Assembly: GCA_015903945.1 (NCBI GenBank)
Contig: JABMDL010000025.1
Location: forward strand, 1-40,292
DNA: 40,292 nucleotides
Direction: 5' to 3'
Source: Nitrospira sp.
Lineage (GTDB): Bacteria > Nitrospirota > Nitrospiria > Nitrospirales > Nitrospiraceae
Positions 10,338 through 17,956 of this stretch are shown piece after piece. The notes beneath the pieces were generated by a model. It worked only from the letters and a program-made list of their open reading frames with translations. It made no database searches and was not told where the DNA came from. The position numbers and the translations under genes are program-made. The first letter of the stretch is position 1. Each line of letters begins with the position of its first letter.

Positions 10338-10532
10338 TTACCCGCCTGAGATCACCGGTCTGATTTCAATGTCATCCTTGTCGGCGAGTATCTCGTCTTC
10401 GGTGACCAGTTCATCGCCACGAATCACCAAGTGCGCTTCGACCAGGAGATTCAACTCGCGCAACAGCTCCTTCACCTTCTTGGGTCCTTTGACGTCCACT
10501 GTGCGAGATGGATGGCTGAGTTGCACACGCAT
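10338..10532 (-). CDS. Ubiquitin-like sulfur carrier, TtuB/ThiS/MoaD family
   Basis: This is a 64-residue beta-grasp protein ending in Gly-Gly (PVISGG), the tail that is adenylated and thiocarboxylated in sulfur carriers. The layout (MRVQL strand, KKVKELLRELNL helix, IRGDELVTEDEIL, DDIEIRPVISGG) resembles Thermus TtuB, which supplies sulfur for tRNA 2-thiouridine and can also be conjugated to proteins. ThiS or MoaD function cannot be excluded. No E1-like activating enzyme is adjacent. The ATG at 10532 lies inside the last 60 bases of the CCA-adding enzyme gene, on the same strand. It has no Shine-Dalgarno site but has a good -10 box 6 bp upstream, so it is likely transcribed on its own as a leaderless mRNA. 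Confidence 0.8.
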   Translation of the reverse strand: MRVQLSHPSRTVDVKGPKKVKELLRELNLLVEAHLVIRGDELVTEDEILADKDDIEIRPVISGG

Positions 10533-11950
10533 GGGTTGATCATATGCCGCCGATGGAGCAGCGGGCAAGAGTGAGAAAGGGGGACTCGTGATCGCGCATA
10601 CGCGAGACCGTCATCAAGCGTGGTGACGAGCCCGTCCAGCTGCGCTTCATAACAGTCGTCGAGTAATTGTCCCATCTCGGGGCCCGGCTGGATTCCCAAG
10701 TCCAGCAGGTGTCGCCCCATGACGATCGGCGCCGGGGCTTGATTTTCCACGTTCAACTGCTTGGCGCGCTCCAGAAGCCATTCGCCGGCGGGAAACCCGT
10801 CGAAGAGTTTCGGCGGACGTCCGGCGTGATCGGCCCGGGCGACGCGCACCAACCGGTCGATGCGGGTGACGTGCCGGGCCAGCCGCCGCACGGCGCTGTC
10901 GGATGCCCGCGCGTCATACAGGGCACGGGGCCGGAGATGGCAACGCACCAGAGGGAGGACCTCGTCGATAAGCCGGTCTTGATTTGTCAGGCGTGCAAGA
11001 AAGCGCCTCGTTGGTTCTTCCCCTTCCTGTTCATGGCCTCTGGCGGTAATTCGTCCGAAGTCGCTCCGTGTCGTCACCGGTTTGCCGAAGTCGTGGCAGA
11101 GGACACCCAGGCCGACGGGCAGATCGTCGTCAGACCGGCCGGTCCGTTCCGTGGCGAACCAGTCCAAACAGTGCAGCGTGTGAATCCACACATCGCCTTC
11201 CGGGTGCCATGTGGGATCTTGCTCGCATCCTTGCAGCGCCGCCAGTTCTGGATAAAAACGGAGCCAACCGCAGCGGCTCAAGAATTGAAGTCCGAGCGAT
11301 GGCTTCACCCCCTGCACGATGAGCTTCTTCCATTCCGCCCACAGCCGTTCCTGTGGTTGTCCGTCTTGTGACAGCGTATGGCAGAGCGCGACGGTGTCCG
11401 GCACGGGAGCTAGTTCGAAGCGGGCGACCAGCTGCATGCCGCGTAGGACACGCACCGGATCTTCGCGAAACCGATCCGACGCATGACGGAGCACGCGGGC
11501 GGCGAGGTCAGCCCGGCCGTTGAACGGATCGCGGAGTTCCAGAGTGTCAGGGTCCCACGCCATCGCGTTGATCGTGAAATCACGCCGGGCCAGGGCCTCA
11601 TCGATGTCCATATCCGGGTCGGCCTGCCGGAGCAAGCCCGGCACGGATCCATGGTCGGTCAGAAGACGGGAGGGGGTGGAAATGTCGACAGGCAACCCCT
11701 CCAGCTTGAACACGCCGAAGGTCTTGCCAACGAACTGGACAGAAAACTGTTGTTCAAGTAGGGCATGGAGTTGTCCGGGCGGCAGCCCGAACACTTCGAG
11801 GTCCAGATCCTGCGGCTGACGGCCTAGGACGAGATCGCGGACCGATCCGCCAACCAGCCATGTCCGTCCACCCGCCTGACGGACCGCCTGCTCGATCCGG
11901 CGCAATGTTCCCGCAAGGGTTGGATCTTCTATACGAAAGCGGCAGGGCAT
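10472..11950 (-). CDS. cca: CCA tRNA nucleotidyltransferase with HD domain
   Basis: This class II nucleotidyltransferase adds or repairs the tRNA 3' CCA end (a poly(A) polymerase role is the alternative). The N-terminal catalytic head has GGSVRDLVLG, the metal-binding LDLEVFG (DxE pattern) and RRDFTINAMAWD. The RNA-binding neck includes RFREDPVRVLRGM. A C-terminal HD domain follows (HTLHCLDW, LCHDFGKP), as in the E. coli type with phosphohydrolase activity. The protein has 492 residues from the ATG at 11950; an adjacent GTG at 11953 is equally possible. The last 20 residues run into the downstream sulfur-carrier gene and look nonconserved, so the reading frame may have been extended by loss of an earlier stop. 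Confidence 0.9.
   Translation of the reverse strand: MPCRFRIEDPTLAGTLRRIEQAVRQAGGRTWLVGGSVRDLVLGRQPQDLDLEVFGLPPGQLHALLEQQFSVQFVGKTFGVFKLEGLPVDISTPSRLLTDHGSVPGLLRQADPDMDIDEALARRDFTINAMAWDPDTLELRDPFNGRADLAARVLRHASDRFREDPVRVLRGMQLVARFELAPVPDTVALCHTLSQDGQPQERLWAEWKKLIVQGVKPSLGLQFLSRCGWLRFYPELAALQGCEQDPTWHPEGDVWIHTLHCLDWFATERTGRSDDDLPVGLGVLCHDFGKPVTTRSDFGRITARGHEQEGEEPTRRFLARLTNQDRLIDEVLPLVRCHLRPRALYDARASDSAVRRLARHVTRIDRLVRVARADHAGRPPKLFDGFPAGEWLLERAKQLNVENQAPAPIVMGRHLLDLGIQPGPEMGQLLDDCYEAQLDGLVTTLDDGLAYARSRVPLSHSCPLLHRRHMINPCVCNSAIHLAQWTSKDPRR
10539..10568 (-). promoter_or_regulatory. Candidate leaderless promoter of the sulfur-carrier gene
   Basis: On the minus strand TTGCCC is followed by 18 bases, then TATGAT, then 6 bases to the ATG at 10532. 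The predicted transcription start coincides with the start codon. The promoter lies inside the cca reading frame. Confidence 0.55.
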
Positions 11951-11968
11951 CACGGAGTCCCCAGATTA

Positions 11969-12179
11969 ACCCGCATTATTCATGACGGTTCATGACGAAA
12001 CCGTCAAGACGCCACGCGAGACGGGCACGCGGAGCCCCGAGCGACCGAGGCATACATGAAACAGTATGTCGAGGTTACGAGGGGCGAGCCTGCCCGCCTG
12101 CCCGCGCAAAACTCGCGGCCGGGCTTGTCGTAGCGGCGTATCGGCGGTTGCAGTAGAAGCGCTCATGAATAATGCGGGT
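11969..12179. mobile_element. MITE-like element with 17-bp perfect terminal inverted repeats
   Basis: ACCCGCATTATTCATGA at 11969-11985 is repeated as its exact complement at 12163-12179, bounding 211 bp with no coding capacity. An inner hairpin (GACGGTT/AACCGTC, 11984-12005) lies near the left end. The right end meets the last base pairs of galT, so the galT TGA stop includes the terminal T of the repeat. Size, perfect ends and lack of genes fit a non-autonomous transposable element or a related palindromic repeat. A clear target duplication is not visible. Confidence 0.7.
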
Positions 12180-13183
12180 CAAATCGTCGCGTTGCGGAGC
12201 ACCGTCGCTGATTCTTCGGGTGAGACCGGATTGATGTAAAATCCGGTGCCCCATTCGAAGCCGGCGACCTGTGTCAGCTTGGGAATGATCTCCAAGTGCC
12301 AGTGATAAAACTCGCCGGTCCGTTCATGCAACGGCGAAGTGTGGAGGATGAAGTTGTACGCGGGGCGGGCCAGGACTTTGTCCATACGTCGAAGGCATTC
12401 GGACAGGATCGGCGCGAGGAATTCGAACTGGGATTTTTGGCTTTCCTCGAAGTAGCCGGCGTGGCGTTTGGGGAGAATCCACATTTCGAAGGGAAACCGC
12501 GGGGCGAAGGGCGTGAGGCAGACGAATTCCGGATTCTCCGCTACCAGGCGCGCTCCGGTGCCGAGCTCCTGCCGGAGGATGTCGCAGTAGATGCACCGTT
12601 CCTTCTGTTCGAAGTGGGCTCGGCAGCCCTCGATCTCATTCATGACGCTGGTAGGGACGACGGGGAGTGCGATCAACTGCGAATGGCTGTGTTCCAAGGT
12701 GGCCCCGGCGGCGGAGCCGTGATTCTTGAAGATGAGGATGTAGCGGAATCGCAGATCCTTCTTGAGGTCGATGATGCGGTCCCGATAGGCCCACAGCACG
12801 TCTTCGATCTTCTTGGCCGGCAAGTCCGCGAGGCTCTCCATATGGCCGGGCGATTCGATGATGACCTCGTGCGCGCCGATGCCGTTCATCCGGTCGTAGA
12901 GGCCGACCCCTTCACGCCCCATGTCGCCTTCTACTTGAAGCGCGGGAAATTTGTTTGGGACGACACGCACGGTCCACGTGGGAGAATTGGGCTCGGCGGG
13001 TTGCGGCCGGTAGGCCATGATCTCTTTCGGCGTCAGCCGCTCTTGTCCAGGACAGAAGGGACAGATGGCGGTGGACATCGGCCGGGCCGGCTGCACCTGC
13101 ATGAAGTCATGCGGGCGCCCGATCCGCTCAGTCGAAATGATCACCCACCGGCCGACAATAGGGTCACGTCGTAAATCAGGCAT
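12179..13183 (-). CDS. galT: Galactose-1-phosphate uridylyltransferase-family protein
   Basis: This HIT-superfamily nucleotidyltransferase has 334 residues. It shows a zinc-type pair C41/C44 in CPFCPGQE, the substrate strand GAHEVIIESPGH, and the active-site HSHSQ (H165, H167, Q169), where the second histidine is the expected nucleotidylated residue. The canonical motif is HPHGQ, so the two substitutions leave room for a related ADP-glucose or other sugar-1-phosphate substrate. The C terminus carries HWHLEIIPKL, the second metal site. The gene lies 19 bases after the GH57 gene on the same strand and carries an AAGGAG site upstream, so the two probably form an operon for alpha-glucan or sugar-phosphate metabolism. 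Its stop is supplied at the edge of the MITE-like repeat. Confidence 0.85.
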   Translation of the reverse strand: MPDLRRDPIVGRWVIISTERIGRPHDFMQVQPARPMSTAICPFCPGQERLTPKEIMAYRPQPAEPNSPTWTVRVVPNKFPALQVEGDMGREGVGLYDRMNGIGAHEVIIESPGHMESLADLPAKKIEDVLWAYRDRIIDLKKDLRFRYILIFKNHGSAAGATLEHSHSQLIALPVVPTSVMNEIEGCRAHFEQKERCIYCDILRQELGTGARLVAENPEFVCLTPFAPRFPFEMWILPKRHAGYFEESQKSQFEFLAPILSECLRRMDKVLARPAYNFILHTSPLHERTGEFYHWHLEIIPKLTQVAGFEWGTGFYINPVSPEESATVLRNATI

Positions 13184-13202
13184 GGTTGCTCAGCACTCCT
13201 TC

Positions 13203-15407
13203 CTATACCCGCCACATGGCCGCGTCAAATTCAGGCCCCGGTACGGTCAACACTGCCGGCTTCTGATAGGGGTAGCGGGCGACTTCAAGATTGCGCTCCA
13301 ATACTACGATCCACATCTTCACCTCTTGCCCCGGCTCGAGATGGAGATCCTTGTGGGGCAGGGCCAGTTCGACAATGCTGTGTCTGGCGATGGATCGGTA
13401 GGGGCCGATCTCCTGCCAGGTTTCCGGACCGGTCGCTTGCGAGAGGAGAAATTGAATCGGCTCCGCTGGGTTGAGCGAGAAGGTGATCCGGAAATGGCCC
13501 CGAACGCCCTGAAGCGCGATTTCCGTCCGCAGATTGGGCTGTCTGGCTTCCGACGCCTGGTCCACGTCGAATCGAAGGAACAGCCAATCCTGGTTCCAGC
13601 CGAATTGGACCGAGGTGAACAGACTGTCGGCCTTCCACATCGCGCCCAGCGGCGGCTGGGTGTCGATAATGCCTGCCCCGCGCCATTCGAAGAAATCCGT
13701 CACCCCTCCGTCGAGCGTGGGTGACAGGAGTGCTCGCGGTTGGGTGACAGGATCGGTTTCGTTGACTGCCCTCAGGGCACAGATCGGCTGGTTCAGCTCC
13801 TCGGGCACGGGGAGACCCATGTGCCCCCATACATTGCGGAGGTGTGTTCTGAAGAGTCGGTCGAATTCCTGCTTGAAGTCGGTTTCAAAGTCGTCGCCGT
13901 ACCACCAGAACCAATCGCTGCCCTCAGCCGCGTACAATTCATCCCACGCGGCGTTCACTCGATCCGGTGGCAGGCTCGGCGCGGTTTCGATCAAGCGGGC
14001 CCTCGTATGGCCGAGGAGGTTCCAGCCGTGATTGTCTTCCTGGTGGCCGATCCAAATTTTGTAGTCGGCGTTGATCCACGAGCCTGAATGCAGATCGGAC
14101 AGATGTTGTGCGGGAAGCGCGGCGGAAATGGCTTCAACAATCGTGGATGGATGCACGGCGAGGTTGTCGGTCCGGTCGAGTTCCCGTGCCGTCAGGGCCG
14201 AGTAGAGGAGCGACAGGAACCGCTCGCCGCCGTCGTGGTAATGTTCCCAGGGATTTTCCCCGTCCAAGACGATGGCGATGACGATCTGTTCCTGGGCCGT
14301 CGTCTCGATAATGCCACGCAGGCGACGGAGGACATCTTCGGCGGCGGATTCCGGGGTGGTTTTGTGGTAGACGAATCCGAACGCATCTGAGATCTCCCGG
14401 TCGCGAAACAGGAGGGTGAGTTCCTGCCCTGCCGCTCCGGCTCGATACGGTTGATACAACGCGGTCTGCCGATTCCACGGCAGACCGCTCATCTCCAGCG
14501 AGCGCGCGAGGATACCTTCGTCGGTGGCCAGCCAGCTGAACCCGGTTCGCTGCAGAATGGGAAGCAGTTCGGGACAGACCGAGCCCTCCGACGGCCACAA
14601 ACCCGCCGGCGCGCGACCGAACGTCCGGCTGTGGAATTCGACCGCCCGCCGGAGTTGCGCTTCGGCGTCGTCCGGGGCGTGAAAACGAACCGGCAATGGT
14701 AGGTCCGGCCTGGCGCGTTTGGTGATGTCGGTATCGATGATGAGCGGGAGAATCGGGTGAAAGAAGGGCGTGGTCGTCAGCTCGATTTGCCCCCGTTCCA
14801 GGAGTTGCCGATAGAGAGGAACGACTTCGCGCACCGTCGTGAGTTGGAGCGCCAAGACTTCTTGCTTCTCTTCTTCCGTGAAACCACGATTCTTGTTGCG
14901 CAGAGCCGCCAGGCGTGGATAGCGATGGACGGCGCCATATCCGAACCAAGCCAGATTGTGCCAGACCTGCAAGTCGAGACAGTCCTGAACGGAAAACCGG
15001 CGGGCCAGGCGCGGCAGGTCTTGTCCCTGGATGTCCAGCCCTCGTTTCACCAGCAATTCGTGGTACCGTGGGGAAGGTCGTATCATCGTCGCCCAATTGG
15101 CCGCGAAAAAGTGGCGGATGAGAAAGGCCCGATCCTCTTCGGTCAGGTCCGCCGCCGGTCGTTGGGCATACTCGAGAAAGAGGTCTCGCACGGTGCCGTT
15201 GCCGATCTCCTCCAATTGACGCAGGAGCGAGGGGGTGAAATTGAACGTCGCGCGCACAGCTGGAAATTGCTCCAGCAAATAGACCATATCATAGTATGCT
15301 TTGGTCGCGTGGAGGCGGACCCAGGGCATGCTGGCCGATCCCGCCACCGGATCGGTATAGTACGGCTGATGCATATGCCAGAAGAAACAGACGTGAACGT
15401 GTTTCAT
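13203..15407 (-). CDS. Glycoside hydrolase family 57 protein
   Basis: GH57 enzymes act on alpha-glucans (amylase, amylopullulanase, 4-alpha-glucanotransferase or branching enzyme). The 734-residue protein begins with the family motif WHMHQPY (H11, H13). The expected nucleophile is E274 in GLWPSEGSV and the expected acid/base is D382 in VLDGENPWEHY; the GQIELTTTPFFHP motif lies at 206-218. The C-terminal 200 residues are beta-rich and may be a carbohydrate-binding or accessory domain (GWNQDWLFLRFDV). No signal peptide is seen, so it probably acts in the cytoplasm on storage glycogen. The start at 15407 (MKHVHVCFF) fits the family. It is cotranscribed with galT downstream. The exact specificity cannot be read from the sequence. 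Confidence 0.9.
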   Translation of the reverse strand: MKHVHVCFFWHMHQPYYTDPVAGSASMPWVRLHATKAYYDMVYLLEQFPAVRATFNFTPSLLRQLEEIGNGTVRDLFLEYAQRPAADLTEEDRAFLIRHFFAANWATMIRPSPRYHELLVKRGLDIQGQDLPRLARRFSVQDCLDLQVWHNLAWFGYGAVHRYPRLAALRNKNRGFTEEEKQEVLALQLTTVREVVPLYRQLLERGQIELTTTPFFHPILPLIIDTDITKRARPDLPLPVRFHAPDDAEAQLRRAVEFHSRTFGRAPAGLWPSEGSVCPELLPILQRTGFSWLATDEGILARSLEMSGLPWNRQTALYQPYRAGAAGQELTLLFRDREISDAFGFVYHKTTPESAAEDVLRRLRGIIETTAQEQIVIAIVLDGENPWEHYHDGGERFLSLLYSALTARELDRTDNLAVHPSTIVEAISAALPAQHLSDLHSGSWINADYKIWIGHQEDNHGWNLLGHTRARLIETAPSLPPDRVNAAWDELYAAEGSDWFWWYGDDFETDFKQEFDRLFRTHLRNVWGHMGLPVPEELNQPICALRAVNETDPVTQPRALLSPTLDGGVTDFFEWRGAGIIDTQPPLGAMWKADSLFTSVQFGWNQDWLFLRFDVDQASEARQPNLRTEIALQGVRGHFRITFSLNPAEPIQFLLSQATGPETWQEIGPYRSIARHSIVELALPHKDLHLEPGQEVKMWIVVLERNLEVARYPYQKPAVLTVPGPEFDAAMWRV

Positions 15408-15495
15408 GGGCAGATAAGGTTCAGTATGTCATTAGGGGGACGGCGCATGCAATCAACTGTGCAATTTCTCCGCACACGCGTGGACGTGGACTGAG

Positions 15496-15906
15496 ATGAC
15501 AACCGTGTTTCGGTATTGGGGGCCTGTCTTCGCCTACGCCGGTTTCATTTTCTATTTGTCCGCTCAATCCCATCCTGAGGAGCAGCTGCCGTCCTTCGTC
15601 GGGCTCTTGAGCGACAAGGCGCTTCACGTCATCGAGTACGCCGTGCTCGGAGCCCTCTTCCATCGGGGATTTCGCTGGAGCGCCGAGGCCTCGTGGCGGC
15701 CATGGGCCGTCCCGCTGGCCGTGTTGTGCACCTCCCTGTATGGTGTCAGTGATGAAATCCATCAGTCTTTCGTTCCGTTTCGAGAGTCGAGCTGGCTCGA
15801 TTGGGTGGCGGACACCGTCGGTGCGGGGTTGGGCGCGGCGGCCATGGCTCGCCTGGCCACGCTGTGGCCGATGAGCCCGGCGTCAGCGGCGGACAGTGAG
15901 CGTTGA
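15496..15906 (+). CDS. VanZ-like membrane protein
   Basis: This 136-residue protein has about four hydrophobic segments (FAYAGFIFYLSA, a weak one near KALHVIEYAVLGALF, WAVPLAVLCTSLYGV, WVADTVGAGLGAAA). It has the VanZ family signatures: SDKALHVIEYAVLG and the acidic SDEIHQSFVPFRESSWLDWVAD block. VanZ proteins are membrane proteins of unclear function; one member gives low-level teicoplanin resistance. The gene diverges from the GH57 gene and lies 54 bp before amgK, which has its own promoter. Confidence 0.85.
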   Translation: MTTVFRYWGPVFAYAGFIFYLSAQSHPEEQLPSFVGLLSDKALHVIEYAVLGALFHRGFRWSAEASWRPWAVPLAVLCTSLYGVSDEIHQSFVPFRESSWLDWVADTVGAGLGAAAMARLATLWPMSPASAADSER

Positions 15907-15922
15907 CGATTCCTCTGTCTTC

Positions 15923-15951
15923 GTGACAAGTCTCCGGCCTCTCGCTATAAT
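15923..15951 (+). promoter_or_regulatory. Sigma-70-like promoter of amgK, probably leaderless
   Basis: GTGACA (15923-15928), a 17-base spacer and a perfect TATAAT (15946-15951) lie just before the amgK ATG at 15961. The expected transcription start is within 1-3 bases of the ATG, and no Shine-Dalgarno sequence is present. Confidence 0.75.
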
Positions 15952-15960
15952 CCGACGCCT

Positions 15961-17064
15961 ATGGCTACCGCACAGCCTGCTCCTCCGAACGCTCCGCTCG
16001 CTCCTCCTGATCAAACACTCGTTGCGCGGACTGTCGAGACGCATCTTCCTCCCGGCCTGATTTTGCGTGAGCTGACCCCGTTGGCGGGTGACGCATCCAA
16101 CCGGCGCTACTATCGCGTGACGCTCGCGGGAGGGCCGCCTCATTCTGTGATTCTGATGCAGTTGGCTGAGCCGGAAGGATTTAAACAGTCTGAGGAAGCT
16201 GTGAGCGGGGCCACGCATGCGATCACGGAACTGCCGTTTCTGAACGTCATGTCCCATTTGGCCAAGGCCGAGGTGCCGGTGCCGGCGCTCCATTATTACG
16301 ACCAGGCAGCCGGACTGTTGTATTTGGAGGATTTCGGCGATGTCACGCTGGCTGAGGCGGTCAGCTCAGCCGACGCGGCCACGCTGGAATCGCGCTACAA
16401 ACAGGCGATTAATGTGTTGGTGCAGATGCAGGTCAAGGCGACGACCCCGGCCGATCCGGGATGCCTGGCCTTTCATCGTAGCTTCAATGTGGCGTTGCTG
16501 ATGTGGGAATTTGATCATTTCCTCGAGTACGGGGTCGTCGCGCGCCGCGGCGCGCCGATGTGCGCGGACGATTGGACGGCGATCCGCGAAGAGTGTGAAC
16601 GGATTGCCGATCTCCTCGCCGGGCAGCCGCGGGTCTTCGTCCATCGGGACTATCATTCACGCAATTTGATGGTCGATGGCGTGCGGCTCGGGGTGATCGA
16701 TTTTCAGGATGCGTTGCTGGGACCGGCGACCTATGATCTGGCGTCGCTCCTTCGGGACGCCTATATCCGTCTCGACGAATCCCTGATCGATGGTCTCGTG
16801 GACTACTATCTCGACCAGCTGGCCGAACGCCGGTACGTGTGGGCCAATCGCGCCGCGTTCCGCCGCCTCTTCGATTTCACCAGTATTCAGCGCAATCTTA
16901 AGGCCGCGGGGCGATTTGTCTACATCGATCGCGTCAAAGGCAATCCCAAATTCCTGGCGGATATCCCGCGTGTGTTGAGCTATGTCAAACGCAATCTGGA
17001 CAAGTATCCCGAATTGGAAACGCTTCGGAAACATCTCACGCCGTATGTGCCGGAATTGCAGTAG
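15961..17064 (+). CDS. amgK: Cell-wall amino-sugar kinase AmgK
   Basis: AmgK phosphorylates N-acetylmuramate and N-acetylglucosamine at the anomeric position during peptidoglycan recycling. The 367-residue protein has the aminoglycoside-phosphotransferase fold. It shows the nucleotide-binding GDASNRRYYRV (43-53), the catalytic loop HRDYHSRNL (H228, D230) and the metal site VIDFQDALLGPATYDL (D247, D250). The block around DFQDALLGPATYDLASLLRD is characteristic of AmgK rather than of antibiotic kinases. The next gene is murU, the enzyme that uses its product, separated by 80 bp. The start is fixed by the promoter immediately upstream and by the lack of any other in-frame Met before residue 66. 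Confidence 0.88.
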   Translation: MATAQPAPPNAPLAPPDQTLVARTVETHLPPGLILRELTPLAGDASNRRYYRVTLAGGPPHSVILMQLAEPEGFKQSEEAVSGATHAITELPFLNVMSHLAKAEVPVPALHYYDQAAGLLYLEDFGDVTLAEAVSSADAATLESRYKQAINVLVQMQVKATTPADPGCLAFHRSFNVALLMWEFDHFLEYGVVARRGAPMCADDWTAIREECERIADLLAGQPRVFVHRDYHSRNLMVDGVRLGVIDFQDALLGPATYDLASLLRDAYIRLDESLIDGLVDYYLDQLAERRYVWANRAAFRRLFDFTSIQRNLKAAGRFVYIDRVKGNPKFLADIPRVLSYVKRNLDKYPELETLRKHLTPYVPELQ

Positions 17065-17076
17065 AGGACTGAGGGG

Positions 17077-17133
17077 TGAGGACTGAGGACTGAGGGACAG
17101 ATCATCGACTCAGCGCTCAGCACTCAGTCCTCA
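17077..17133. repeat. Intergenic inverted repeat between amgK and murU
   Basis: TGAGGACTGAG (17077-17087) pairs perfectly with CTCAGTCCTCA (17123-17133), and further partial copies of GACTGAG surround both arms. The identical 11-bp arms occur between gltB and gltD (26642-26701). Confidence 0.75.
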
Positions 17134-17144
17134 GCACTGGCCCT

Positions 17145-17894
17145 GTGAAAGCCATGATTCTCGCGGCGGGACTTGGGACCCGCCTCCGTCCGCTCACCAA
17201 CACCGTTCCCAAACCGCTGCTCCCGGTCTTGGGGACTCCCCTCATCGTCTGGAATCTGCTCCTGTTGAAGCGCCACGGGTTCCGCGACGTGGTCATCAAT
17301 CTCCATCATCTGGCTCCCATGATCGAACAGGCGCTGGGCAACGGCTCAAGGTTCGGCCTCCGGATCTTCTATTCCCATGAGCCGATCATTCTCGGGACCG
17401 GCGGAGGCATCAAGCAGGCGGAGCCCTACTTTTCAGGTGAGCCGGTGTTGGTGGTGAACGGAGACACGTTGTTCGAGTTGGACCTCGATGCGCTCTGCGC
17501 GTTTCATCGGACCAGCCAGGCTGCGGCGACGCTGGTGCTGCGGGAAGATCCTCATGCCACACAGTGGGGATTGGTGGAAGTGGGGGCGGACCATCGCATT
17601 GTGACGATCACGGGAAAGGGTATCGCCAGCGCGGTGCCTCCCATGCCACGCATGTTTGCCGGCATCCACATCCTGAATCCCCGGTTGTTGCGCGAGGTGC
17701 CGAAAGGCGTGGCGTCATCGATTATCGATCCCTATGTGGCGGCGATTGCGCGAGGTGAATCTGTGCTGGGCTATGACATCAAGGGCTACTGGTCAGATAT
17801 CGGTACCGCCGAACGGTATGCCCAAGCGGAGAAGGACGCTCGCGCCGGTGTGATTCGCCTGGAGGATCGGCGGTCAGCCGCTGCGGAACCGTAA
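17145..17894 (+). CDS. murU: N-acetylmuramate-1-phosphate uridylyltransferase MurU
   Basis: MurU converts MurNAc-1-phosphate and UTP to UDP-MurNAc, completing a recycling route that bypasses MurA and de novo UDP-MurNAc synthesis. The 249-residue protein begins MKAMILAAGLGTRLRPLT and continues PKPLLPVLGTPLI, the nucleotidyltransferase signature. It has GTGGGIKQA and the metal-binding VVNGDTLFELDL, and ends without the left-handed helix domain of larger sugar nucleotidyltransferases, as MurU does. The GTG at 17145 is chosen because it gives the conserved N terminus. There is no ribosome site, and the repeat hairpin lies directly upstream. Pairing with amgK supports MurU over a glucose or mannose nucleotidyltransferase. 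Confidence 0.87.
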   Translation: MKAMILAAGLGTRLRPLTNTVPKPLLPVLGTPLIVWNLLLLKRHGFRDVVINLHHLAPMIEQALGNGSRFGLRIFYSHEPIILGTGGGIKQAEPYFSGEPVLVVNGDTLFELDLDALCAFHRTSQAAATLVLREDPHATQWGLVEVGADHRIVTITGKGIASAVPPMPRMFAGIHILNPRLLREVPKGVASSIIDPYVAAIARGESVLGYDIKGYWSDIGTAERYAQAEKDARAGVIRLEDRRSAAAEP

Positions 17895-17916
17895 CGTTCG
17901 GCCCTACCCCTCAAGC

Positions 17917-17932
17917 GGTCGCGGCGGCGACC
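17917..17932. terminator. Hairpin between convergent murU and ntrC-type genes
   Basis: GGTCGC-GGCG-GCGACC is a perfect 6-bp stem with a 4-nt loop. On the plus strand a pyrimidine-rich stretch with TTTT follows, so it may end murU transcription. Confidence 0.45.
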
Positions 17933-17956
17933 CGTCCTCCCTTTTCCTCAGCCCCC

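Noticed and set aside
17145..17158. ATG at 17154 as the murU start
   Set aside because: It would remove MKA from the conserved MKAMILAAG start; the GTG at 17145 fits the family better.
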